From: Acidobacteriota bacterium | GTDB lineage: Bacteria > Acidobacteriota > Terriglobia > Terriglobales > Acidobacteriaceae | Direction: 5' to 3' | DNA length: 5,746 nt | NCBI GenBank assembly: GCA_021801945.1 | Contig: JAKABE010000240.1 | Coordinates: forward strand, 1 to 5,746 | In this document: piece by piece, positions 1-4,972 of the stretch | How positions within the stretch are numbered: the first letter of the stretch is position 1 | Layout of the letters: each line of letters opens with the position of its first letter | The notes under the pieces: generated by a model | The model's database searches: none | Told to the model about the DNA's origin: nothing | What the model saw: the letters and a program-made list of their open reading frames with translations, nothing else | Made by a program: the position numbers and the translations under genes

Positions 1-101
1 GTGCCCAGGAAGGTGATCGGGTAGCCGGCGAAGGCCAGAACGATGGTGAGAATAGCGCCAGTTTGCAGAGAACCCGGAACGAAAATCGTGGATGTGTCCA
101 T
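1..101 (-). CDS. N-terminal fragment of an unrecognised membrane protein (truncated by window edge)
   Basis: This open frame starts with ATG at 101 and runs off the left edge, so only 33 complete codons are visible. The peptide begins MDTSTIFVPGSLQTG and continues into a hydrophobic run (about residues 14-33, AILTIVLAFAGYPITFLG) that looks like a first transmembrane segment or an uncleaved signal anchor. There are no cysteines and no lipobox. An AAGG lies 11 nt before the ATG, a weak and rather distant ribosome binding site. A TATACT box 23 nt upstream could be a -10 element. It follows the DUF4397 gene in the same direction after a 286-base gap, so it is probably transcribed separately. I do not recognise the family. 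The main alternative is that the frame is spurious, since too little is visible to test it. Confidence 0.45.
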   Translation of the reverse strand, partial: MDTSTIFVPGSLQTGAILTIVLAFAGYPITFLG

Positions 102-123
102 GGCGCGGATTGCCTTGCGGAAA

Positions 124-129
124 AGTATA
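124..129 (-). promoter_or_regulatory. Possible -10 box (TATACT) for the partial gene at 1-101
   Basis: On the minus strand TATACT matches five of six positions of the TATAAT consensus and ends 22 nt before the ATG at 101. That would give a 5' leader of roughly 16 nt. No good -35 hexamer is visible 16-18 nt upstream. The call rests on the -10 match and position alone. Confidence 0.22.
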
Positions 130-314
130 CGCGGGACGGGTGTATCCGAGTCGTGACCAGACAGACAGCTACATGCTACGGTTCCAATTTGCAGCCGGGG
201 CAGAGCGGCGGGAAAGCTTGAGTTGACGGTGGTCGCGCGCCGTGATTCCAGAACGGCAAGGATGAAATGCGTTCTAGCAATTCTTCTTCAGGTGCATTCC
301 GAAGCCTCAATCTC

Positions 315-347
315 AAGGTGCAATTCTTCTCAAGAAATCGCAACCTT
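315..347. other. Imperfect stem-loop downstream of the DUF4397 gene
   Basis: Arms 315-321 (AAGGTGC) and 340-347 (GCAACCTT) pair with one bulged A. After a small internal loop, 324-328 (TTCTT) pairs with 332-336 (AAGAA) around a CTC loop, giving 12 base pairs in total. It begins 40 nt past the stop codon of the lipoprotein gene in its direction of transcription. It could serve as a 3' end stabiliser or a weak terminator, but no U tract follows on the minus strand. The rest of 102-387 shows only a short direct repeat, GCAATTCTTCT at 277-287 and 320-330, the second copy overlapping this stem. Confidence 0.3.
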
Positions 348-387
348 GCACGCTCTTTTTGAGGATTCCGTTTGAGGGAGAAATGCC

Positions 388-1143
388 TTAATCCGTCGGC
401 CCGGCGTCGTCGGCCATGAAGACTTCGACGGGCGGATTGCTGGTCAGCTGGGTATCGACGATCAAAACCGTGCGTGCCTCGCCGCCGATCAGGGTCAAGG
501 GCTGGGAGGTGTATTTGGGGGTGGTCTCGCCGGTGGGCGTGATGACCATGGTGACGGTCTGGGAGTTGAAGCTGATGTAGCCTGCCGTGCCCCCGACGGG
601 CAGAGCCGTGACGATGGGGATGGTATTGGCCAAGGTGGTCCCGGAGGGAATCATGTAGACATCGACGGGACCGGTTTTAGGGGCCTGGTTAAGGAAGCGG
701 AACGCGGAGTGGCCCTGGGCCGCAGGCACCTGCTGATCTTCGAGGATGGTGACCTGATACCCGTTGGGGGCGGCGCCATTGTCGGTGAGGAAGATGGAAT
801 GCTGGTGGCCGGCGAGCAGCGTGCCGCTGGTGGTTACGAGCGACTTGCCTCCGGTCGTGGCCGTGATGCTGATGAGAGCATCGTTGGTTGCCGGCACGGT
901 GGCGTAGGGCGTGATGGTTCCTTGACCGATATTGGCGGCCAGCAGCACATTCTCAGCCGTCACGTTAATGGCGGGCGCCACGTAGGATGCGTCGATGACG
1001 CGTACAAGGCTGGGTTGGGTATAGGTAGCCACATTCTCGCAGGCTGAAAGCGCCAGAGCCAGCGAGACCACCGTCAGGATGGCCAAGCCGGGCAATAATA
1101 ACCGCCGTACACCGTTCATCCAGCGATTCCAAGTCGTCTTCAT
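388..1143 (-). CDS. DUF4397-domain lipoprotein (two tandem DUF4397-like halves)
   Basis: This encodes a 251-residue protein of unknown function, predicted to be lipid-anchored and exported. The start is ATG at 1143 because GGAG lies 6 nt upstream of it; an upstream in-frame ATG at 1188 lacks a properly spaced site. The N-terminus is a lipoprotein signal: a basic n-region (MKTTWNRWMNGVRR), a hydrophobic core and lipobox LSAC with Cys35 as the lipidated residue. The mature part has two similar beta-rich halves. Residues ~46-136 open with LVRVIDASYVAPAINV, and residues ~146-245 open with SAFRFLNQAPKTGPVDVYM. Both carry the DUF4397 signature of a (V/F)R(V/F)-(I/L)-(D/N)-A opening, an (I/V)(N/D)V strand and a G-(x)n-hydrophobic strand near the end of the unit. 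DUF4397 proteins are secreted or cell-surface proteins with no agreed biochemical activity. The gene stands alone between long spacers, so neighbours do not suggest a role. Lipoprotein status is confident; function is unknown. Confidence 0.88.
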   Translation of the reverse strand: MKTTWNRWMNGVRRLLLPGLAILTVVSLALALSACENVATYTQPSLVRVIDASYVAPAINVTAENVLLAANIGQGTITPYATVPATNDALISITATTGGKSLVTTSGTLLAGHQHSIFLTDNGAAPNGYQVTILEDQQVPAAQGHSAFRFLNQAPKTGPVDVYMIPSGTTLANTIPIVTALPVGGTAGYISFNSQTVTMVITPTGETTPKYTSQPLTLIGGEARTVLIVDTQLTSNPPVEVFMADDAGPTD

Positions 1144-1148
1144 CCAAC

Positions 1149-1154
1149 TCTCCG
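1149..1154 (-). promoter_or_regulatory. Ribosome binding site deciding the DUF4397 lipoprotein start
   Basis: On the minus strand GGAGAG ends 5 nt before the ATG at 1143 (GGAGAGTTGGATG). This selects the 251-residue start over the ATG 45 bases upstream, whose only purine-rich stretch (AAGAG) is 2 nt from the codon. Confidence 0.6.
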
Positions 1155-1213
1155 GCAGGAGTTCATGCACTTCTCGAAAGGGCTCCATGGGGCTCTTGGG
1201 ATGACTAGCGCTT

Positions 1214-1258
1214 CTACGGGCAGGGACCTCTTCCCGCAGGATGGGCCAGCGTTCTCAT
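1214..1258 (-). CDS. Possible 14-codon upstream ORF / leader peptide before the DUF4397 lipoprotein gene
   Basis: ATG at 1258 is preceded by AGGAGA (1264-1269) with a 5-nt spacer, the best ribosome binding site geometry in this spacer. The frame encodes MRTLAHPAGRGPCP and stops with TAG at 1214-1216, 70 nt before the lipoprotein start. The initiation region resembles that of the lipoprotein gene itself: GGAGAG, a short spacer, then ATG with Met-basic-Thr codons. It could be a regulatory leader peptide or a chance combination of a purine-rich stretch and an ATG. The codons show no run of one amino acid that would suggest classical amino-acid attenuation. Confidence 0.25.
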   Translation of the reverse strand: MRTLAHPAGRGPCP

Positions 1259-1260
1259 GA

Positions 1261-1300
1261 ATCTCTCCTGCCGATGCGCATTCGAGAGATGCATCCGGCA
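1261..1300 (-). promoter_or_regulatory. Mutually exclusive stem-loops in the lipoprotein mRNA leader
   Basis: Two stems share this stretch and exclude each other as simple hairpins. Stem A pairs TGCCGATGC (plus strand 1269-1277) with GCATCCGGCA (1291-1300), 9 pairs with one bulged C. Stem B pairs ATCTCTC (1261-1267) with GAGAGAT (1284-1290), 7 perfect pairs with a 16-nt loop. In minus-strand RNA, stem B covers the AGGAGA ribosome binding site of the 14-codon upstream ORF, while stem A leaves most of it free. Whether this is regulatory is inference. Confidence 0.35.
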
Positions 1301-1309
1301 ATCCACTCA

Positions 1310-1359
1310 AAGCTCTCTCCATGGTACAGCGAAGGATTGAGATGAGCTTACGTTTTTTT
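1310..1359 (+). terminator. Terminator-like hairpin plus T8 on the plus strand
   Basis: AAGCTCTCTC (1310-1319) pairs with GAGATGAGCTT (1339-1349) with one bulged T, a 10-bp stem with a 19-nt loop. ACG and then eight T's (1353-1360) follow. This resembles a rho-independent terminator reading on the plus strand, but no plus-strand gene ends here and the loop is long. It could block antisense transcription into the permease gene. On the minus strand the same bases give an A8 tract upstream of the lipoprotein gene, which could instead be a bent or UP-like element. Confidence 0.25.
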
Positions 1360-1527
1360 TGAAAGGGTTTCCAATATGTTTACAGCAGGATCTGACAAGT
1401 CGAAGACATTCCCTCGCGAACAAGCGAAACGGGGAATCGGAGAGCAAAGACCGTTTGCTGTCTGCCTCGTTTCGGGGTCTCGAAGATTCCTGTTGCCTTC
1501 GGATTCCGGTCCATCAGTGAAGCGCCT

Positions 1528-2835
1528 TTAGGCGGCTCCCATGTAGATAAAACGGGCCAGAAACAGCGCGGCCAGGAGATAAAGCAGCCAATCCTGGCGG
1601 CGGCATTTGCCCGTGGCCAGATGAAGAACTGCCCATGCGATCACGCCGAAGCCCAGGCCGTTGGCGATGGAATAGGTGAAGGGGATGAGGACGAGGGTCA
1701 GGAAGGCGGGCACGGAGACCAGCGGATCGCGCCAATCGATTTCAGTGATGGAAGTGAGCATGAGCGCGCCCACCAGAATCAGGGCCGGCGCAGTGGCAGC
1801 CGCGGGTACAACGCCGACAAAGGGAGCTGCGCCAATGGCGGCCACGAACAGCAGGCCGGTAACGATGGCGGTGACGCCGGAGCGCCCGCCGGCCTCAACG
1901 CCGGCAGTGGATTCGATGTAGCTGACCACGGTGGAGGTTCCGGCGAGGGAGCCGAAGATGGTGGCCGTGGCGTCGGTGAAAAAGATCTGGTTGAGGCGGG
2001 GAATGGCATGATCGGGCCCGATCAGTCCGGCGTGCTTGCCGACGGCCATCAGCGTGCCCAGGTTGTCGAAGAGATCGACGAAGAAAAAGACGAAGATGAT
2101 CTCGATCAGTCCTTTGTCGAAGGCGCCGCGGATGTTGAGCTTGAAGGCAGTTGCGGCCAGGGCGTGCAGGCCGATGCTGGAGCGAGTCCAGTGCGCCAGC
2201 CCCAGCGCCCATGCCAGCGCGGTGATGCTGAGCACTCCGATGAGAATGGAGCCGCGCACCTTCTTGACCTGAAGGGCAACCATCAGGGTGAGGCCGAGGA
2301 GAGCAAGCGCCGCGGTGGGATTTTTGATGTTGCCCAGACTGACGAAAGTGTTTGGGTCGCCCACCACCAGGCCCGCATTCTGGAAGCCGATGAAGGCGAT
2401 GAACAGGCCGATGCCGCCAGCCACGGCAGCGTAGAGCTGATGGGGAATGGAACGCAGGATCATCTGGCGGAGGCCCACGGCGGTGGTAGCCAGGAAGAGA
2501 ACGCCGGAGATGAAGACAGCTCCCAGCGCTGTCTGCCAGGGGATGTGCATCTTGACGCAGACGGTGTAAGCAAAGTAGGCGTTGAGGCCCATGCCGGGAG
2601 CCAGGGCAATGGGATAGCGGGCGACGATGCCCATGAGAATGGAGGCGAAGGCCGCTGAGATGCAGGTGGCGGCGGTGACCCCAGCCAAGGGCAGACCGGC
2701 AGCGGCCAGGATGGCCGGATTGACCAGGACAATGTAGGCCATGGTCAAGAAGGTGGTGGCCCCGGCCAGAATCTCGGTGCGCCAGTTGGTGCCCAGCCGG
2801 TCGAATTCAAAGTAGGCTTCGAGCTTTTTAAACAT
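1528..2835 (-). CDS. NCS2-family (AzgA-type) purine base permease
   Basis: A 435-residue inner-membrane permease, the normal length for AzgA-type members such as E. coli AdeP and B. subtilis PbuG, which take up adenine, guanine or hypoxanthine by proton symport. Family motifs occur in order: RTEILAGATTFLTMAYIV (19-36), ALAPGMGLNAYFAY (77-90), GGIGLFIAFIGFQNAG (140-155), VDLFDNLGTL (253-262), TSTVVSYIESTAGVEAGGRS (300-319) and PAFLTLVLIPFTYSI (376-390). Asp257 and Glu308 sit where NCS2 transporters place acidic substrate-binding residues in TM8 and TM10. The start is ATG at 2835, preceded by AGGAGT with a 9-nt spacer; the frame stays open to 2988, but that extension is hydrophilic and unlike the family. 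A perfect palindrome sits just upstream of the ribosome binding site. No purine riboswitch is visible. Family is certain; whether the substrate is adenine, guanine or hypoxanthine is not decided. Confidence 0.94.
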   Translation of the reverse strand: MFKKLEAYFEFDRLGTNWRTEILAGATTFLTMAYIVLVNPAILAAAGLPLAGVTAATCISAAFASILMGIVARYPIALAPGMGLNAYFAYTVCVKMHIPWQTALGAVFISGVLFLATTAVGLRQMILRSIPHQLYAAVAGGIGLFIAFIGFQNAGLVVGDPNTFVSLGNIKNPTAALALLGLTLMVALQVKKVRGSILIGVLSITALAWALGLAHWTRSSIGLHALAATAFKLNIRGAFDKGLIEIIFVFFFVDLFDNLGTLMAVGKHAGLIGPDHAIPRLNQIFFTDATATIFGSLAGTSTVVSYIESTAGVEAGGRSGVTAIVTGLLFVAAIGAAPFVGVVPAAATAPALILVGALMLTSITEIDWRDPLVSVPAFLTLVLIPFTYSIANGLGFGVIAWAVLHLATGKCRRQDWLLYLLAALFLARFIYMGAA

Positions 2836-2844
2836 AGACAAGGC

Positions 2845-2850
2845 ACTCCT
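2845..2850 (-). promoter_or_regulatory. Ribosome binding site of the purine permease
   Basis: AGGAGT on the minus strand lies 9 nt before the ATG at 2835. It fixes the start at the MFKKLEAYFEFDRLG terminus instead of the 51-residue longer frame, which has no family similarity. It lies 3 nt downstream of a 7-bp palindrome. Confidence 0.7.
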
Positions 2851-2853
2851 AGG

Positions 2854-2870
2854 AAACCACACGGTGGTTT
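2854..2870. promoter_or_regulatory. Perfect 7-bp inverted repeat next to the permease ribosome binding site
   Basis: AAACCAC (2854-2860) and GTGGTTT (2864-2870) are perfect reverse complements separated by 3 nt. On the minus strand this reads AAACCAC-CGT-GTGGTTT and ends 3 nt before AGGAGT of the permease. As RNA it would be a compact hairpin against the ribosome binding site; as DNA it could be an operator for a dimeric regulator. The tight 3-nt loop and the position make a functional role plausible but unproven. No promoter could be assigned in the 196-base gap between nhaD and this gene. Confidence 0.4.
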
Positions 2871-3031
2871 GAACGCAAAGGAGATTGTGCACGGACGCGG
2901 TTCTCAGGGGGATAGAAGGCGGACTGTACCGGGACTCGGAATGGAGATTGCCGGCGTGCGAGGGGCCTGGTCTTGGTCGGGTGAGCAAAACGCGATCCCG
3001 ATTCAGACGCCTGTTTCAAGGGAGCGAATAC

Positions 3032-4381
3032 TCAGTGTGCGAAGAGGCTCTGGTTCATGAGCAGGTGGACCGCAATGCTGGCGATAAAGCCGAGCAGGAT
3101 TGCCCAGCTCCATTTCAAATGTGAGAGAAAGGTGTAAGTATCCTTGCCAACGCCCATCAGCGCCACGCCGGCGGCCGAGCCAATCGATAACAACGAACCG
3201 CCGATCCCGGCCGTGAGCGTGAGCAACAGCCACTGCTCCACGCCCATGGCGGGATGCATGGTGATCACCGCGTAGGTAAGCGGGATGTTATCGACGATCG
3301 ACGAAACGAGTCCAACGATGACATTCGCGTAAGTAGCCCCCAGCCCGCCATAGAGAAACTTGGATAGCCCGGCGAGATAGCCGATGGCTCCGATGCCGCC
3401 GATGGCGAGCATGATTCCGTAGAAGAACAGCAGGGTGTCCCACTCCACTTTTTCGAGGATGTTGAAGATGGAGAATGGTCTTCTCGACTTACCGTCCTCG
3501 CCGGATTGCGGCGAAAGTGTCGAATTGTGCTGTGAACTGGCGAGGATGCGATCTTCAGCCCGATGGAGGAAGTAAGAGTAGACGTTCAACCCGCCCAACC
3601 CCATCATCATGCCGAGGAACGGCGGCAGATTCAAGGCGTGGCGGAGCATCACCGTGCCGGCGATGGTGGCCAGGAAGAGCACGGCGATCGGATAGCCGCC
3701 CGTGCGCACCCGTACCGAGAACCGGGGAGCGTCCGTCTTCTTCTTGGGGATGGTGAAGGAAATGATCGTGGCGGGGACAAGCCAGCTCAACAAGGATGGG
3801 AGGAAGAGCGCGAAGAACTGGCTGAACTGGACCACGCCCGTCTGCCAGATCATCAGGGTGGTAATGTCGCCGAAAGGCGAAAACGCGCCTCCGGCATTGG
3901 CGGCGACGACGACGCTGACGAGCGATCCGATGGTGGCTTTTTTGTCGTGGCCAAGAGCCGCGATAGCGACGGTGCCCATGACCAGGGCGGTGGTGAGGTT
4001 ATCTGCGATGGGAGAGAGGAAGAACGCGATGGCACCCACGATCCAGAAGATGCCGCGGGCGGAAAGGCGCATGGAGGTCAACCGCGCGCGCAGGACCTCA
4101 AAGACGTTCCGCTCGACCAGCGCGTTCACAAAGCTCATGGCCGACAAAAGGAAGAGGAATAGCTCGGCGTATTCGAGCAGCACATGGCGCAGCCTAACGC
4201 TGACTTCGGGCGCGCGGCCTTCGCGGTCGAATGCAATGGCAACGAGAATCCAGATGAGCCCGGCGGCAATCATGACAGGCTTGGATTTGCGGAGGCCCAG
4301 CTGTTCTTCGGCAAAGACGAGGGCATAGGCGGCGCAAAAAACAACCAGAATGAGGGGGCCGATCCAGTATGTGGATGCCAT
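3032..4381 (-). CDS. nhaD: NhaD-type Na+/H+ antiporter
   Basis: A 449-residue inner-membrane antiporter of the ion-transporter (IT) superfamily, normal in length for NhaD. It exchanges cytoplasmic Na+ (often Li+) for external H+ and supports salt and alkaline-pH tolerance. Signature stretches are SPIADNLTTAL (123-133), NAGGAFSPFGDITTLMIW (162-179), VEWDTLLFFYG (312-322), SSIVDNIPLTYA (360-371) and GSLLSIGSAAG (395-405). Asp127, Asn128, Asn162, Asp172, Thr174, Thr175, Asp315, Asn365, Ser399 and Ser402 match by position and context the polar residues I recall as important in Vibrio cholerae NhaD. A hydrophilic loop at ~278-302, rich in Ser, Gln and charged residues, lies before the VEWDT segment and looks longer than usual. 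The start at 4381 has AAGGA 9 nt upstream. The gene is flanked by 591- and 196-base gaps, so it is probably its own unit. Four CAGTTTYACAG repeats lie upstream and may control it. Confidence 0.94.
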   Translation of the reverse strand: MASTYWIGPLILVVFCAAYALVFAEEQLGLRKSKPVMIAAGLIWILVAIAFDREGRAPEVSVRLRHVLLEYAELFLFLLSAMSFVNALVERNVFEVLRARLTSMRLSARGIFWIVGAIAFFLSPIADNLTTALVMGTVAIAALGHDKKATIGSLVSVVVAANAGGAFSPFGDITTLMIWQTGVVQFSQFFALFLPSLLSWLVPATIISFTIPKKKTDAPRFSVRVRTGGYPIAVLFLATIAGTVMLRHALNLPPFLGMMMGLGGLNVYSYFLHRAEDRILASSQHNSTLSPQSGEDGKSRRPFSIFNILEKVEWDTLLFFYGIMLAIGGIGAIGYLAGLSKFLYGGLGATYANVIVGLVSSIVDNIPLTYAVITMHPAMGVEQWLLLTLTAGIGGSLLSIGSAAGVALMGVGKDTYTFLSHLKWSWAILLGFIASIAVHLLMNQSLFAH

Positions 4382-4423
4382 GGCGCGCGTCCTTCCCGTG
4401 ACCTGATGGATTGCTCTTGCGCC

Positions 4424-4429
4424 ACTATA
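4424..4429 (-). promoter_or_regulatory. Possible -10 box (TATAGT) of nhaD
   Basis: TATAGT on the minus strand matches five of six consensus positions and would place the transcript start near 4417, about 36 nt before the nhaD ATG. The hexamer 17 nt upstream (TGCGCC) is a poor -35 box, as in activator-dependent promoters. The nearest CAGTTTCACAG copy would be centred about 58 bases upstream of that start. A second candidate, AATAAT at 4519-4524, has only a weak CTGCAA at a 19-nt spacing. Confidence 0.28.
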
Positions 4430-4469
4430 GCGGATTTTGGGGCAACGGCGCAGTTGGGGAGGGGCGTTC

Positions 4470-4480
4470 CAGTTTCACAG
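4470..4480 (+). repeat. CAGTTTYACAG repeat, copy 1
   Basis: CAGTTTCACAG, within a longer word TTCCAGTTTCACAGGAAC (4467-4484). The longer word recurs inverted with one mismatch at 4557-4574. Flanking GTTCC (4466-4470) and GGAAC (4480-4484) also make this copy the centre of a 5-bp inverted repeat. It is the copy nearest nhaD, 89 bases from its start codon. Confidence 0.6.
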
Positions 4481-4546
4481 GAACTAAGAGGGGTACGGGC
4501 GGGCGGAGGTAAGCCTTTATTATTCTTTTAGCTGTGGAGATGGTTG

Positions 4547-4557
4547 CAGTTTTACAG
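4547..4557 (+). repeat. CAGTTTYACAG repeat, copy 2
   Basis: CAGTTTTACAG, identical over the 11-bp core to copy 4 at 4631-4641; the extended words at 4544-4558 and 4628-4642 match in 14 of 15 positions. It pairs with copy 3 as the left arm of a stem-loop. Confidence 0.6.
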
Positions 4558-4560
4558 TTT

Positions 4561-4571
4561 CTGTGAAACTG
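4561..4571 (-). repeat. CAGTTTYACAG repeat, copy 3 (inverted)
   Basis: CTGTGAAACTG on the plus strand is the exact reverse complement of copy 1. The extended minus-strand word TTCCAGTTTCACAGAAAC (4557-4574) matches copy 1's 18-bp context in 17 positions. A partial further copy, AAAACTGT (4573-4580), overlaps its end. Confidence 0.6.
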
Positions 4572-4630
4572 GAAAACTGTGCTGGATGGGTCCTCTAACC
4601 CTATATTTTGCCGTTGGTTAGGAGGACTTA

Positions 4631-4641
4631 CAGTTTTACAG
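4631..4641 (+). repeat. CAGTTTYACAG repeat, copy 4
   Basis: CAGTTTTACAG, preceded by TTA so that TTACAG and TTTTACAG stand in tandem (4628-4641). It is the copy furthest from nhaD, 250 bases from its start codon. Confidence 0.6.
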
Positions 4642-4899
4642 TCGGGAAAAACGCATTTTTCCATGAAAGACCATGAAGTGGACCGGAACTTGCTGATTTC
4701 GAGAGACTTGCAAGCTGAATCGGAGGTTCGTTGCGGCGCGATGGAGTTTCTGCAAATCTTTCATTTTGAACGAGTTGCACAAATGTGCATGGCGGCTTCT
4801 CTGCGGGCCGAGATGGACGGACTCCGTGGCGTAATTCATTGAATCTGCCTCTGTTGCCGTTGCATTCGCCGCCCTGCTGCGAGCCGCGGAGATTCCTGA

Positions 4900-4921
4900 G
4901 AAGGAGCCGGATCGGTCCTTC
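4900..4921. other. Imperfect hairpin downstream of hemB
   Basis: GAAGGA (4900-4905) pairs with TCCTTC (4916-4921) and, past one bulged G, CCG (4907-4909) pairs with CGG (4913-4915) around a GAT loop. It starts 51 nt beyond the hemB stop codon on the minus strand. No T tract follows, so it could at most be a factor-dependent or weak terminator. Confidence 0.25.
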
Positions 4922-4972
4922 GAAGACATTCGTACGATTGCCCTGTCACGCAGGACGCTATGGTCGCCCGAG

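Larger units (their letters stand above)
1144..1527. other. 384-base spacer between purine permease and lipoprotein gene
   Basis: No convincing protein gene lies here. On the minus strand, downstream of the permease stop, there is an imperfect hairpin at 1408-1437: ATTCCC with GGGAAT, then TCGC with GCGA and a 4-nt bulge. It lacks a U tract. The part nearer the lipoprotein gene (1214-1300) holds alternative stem-loops and a 14-codon upstream ORF, listed separately. A hairpin followed by T8 on the plus strand lies at 1310-1359, also listed separately. A TTGTCA at 1393-1398 on the minus strand resembles a -35 box, but no -10 box sits at proper spacing, so I call no promoter. Confidence 0.5.
4547..4571 (+). 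other. Stem-loop made by repeat copies 2 and 3
   Basis: CAGTTTTACAG (4547-4557), a TTT loop, then CTGTGAAACTG (4561-4571). On the plus strand all 11 positions pair, one as a T-G wobble; on the minus strand that position is an A-C mismatch. No T tract follows on either side, so this is not a standard terminator. As DNA it is a head-to-head pair of the repeat, the usual shape of a dimeric operator. Confidence 0.5.
4382..4972. other. 591-base intergenic region between hemB and nhaD
   Basis: No gene here is supported. The stretch next to nhaD (4382-4650) is richer in A+T than the genes and holds the repeat array described separately. The stretch next to hemB (4843-4972) contains an imperfect hairpin and a plus-strand frame that looks faintly coding but lacks a start. 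Small frames on both strands lack ribosome binding sites and any family likeness. Its length and composition fit a regulatory region plus possible remnants of a decayed gene. Confidence 0.5.

Noticed and set aside
1144..1188. Longer lipoprotein start at ATG 1188
   Set aside because: It would add 15 residues before a typical lipoprotein signal and has no properly spaced ribosome binding site; ATG 1143 has GGAG 6 nt upstream.
1140..1322. 60-codon minus-strand frame whose TGA overlaps the lipoprotein ATG (ATGA)
   Set aside because: The overlap is suggestive of coupling, but there is no ribosome binding site at 1322 and the composition is not protein-like. The 14-codon frame in the same leader has a better initiation site.
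1621..2658. 345-codon plus-strand open frame
   Set aside because: It lies wholly antisense to the purine permease; its Gly/Asp/Glu-rich low-complexity translation is the typical shadow of a high-GC membrane protein gene.
2836..2988. 51-residue N-terminal extension of the permease (start at 2988)
   Set aside because: The extension is hydrophilic and unlike the AzgA family, and AGGAGT at 2845-2850 places the start at 2835.
2977..3001. TCGGG/CCCGA inverted repeat after nhaD
   Set aside because: Five pairs, then a 3x3 internal loop and two pairs, and no T tract on the minus strand; too weak to call a terminator.
2836..3031. Purine riboswitch upstream of the permease
   Set aside because: I looked for the three-way junction with conserved pyrimidine-rich loops and found no such arrangement, only the short palindrome.
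3530..3540. CTGTGAACTGG inside nhaD, similar to the upstream repeat
   Set aside because: It lacks one A of the 11-bp core and lies in coding sequence within the hydrophilic loop; taken as coincidence.
3563..4328. Two overlapping ~200-codon plus-strand frames
   Set aside because: Both are antisense to nhaD, whose minus-strand translation has every family motif; the plus-strand translations resemble no protein family.
4470..4641. CRISPR array
   Set aside because: Repeats are only 11 bp, in both orientations, with spacers of 3 to 66 bases; this is not a CRISPR layout and no cas gene is present.
4636..4929. 97-codon minus-strand frame in the hemB-nhaD gap
   Set aside because: It has no ribosome binding site and no family likeness, and it crosses an imperfect hairpin and the plus-strand coding-like region; treated as chance.
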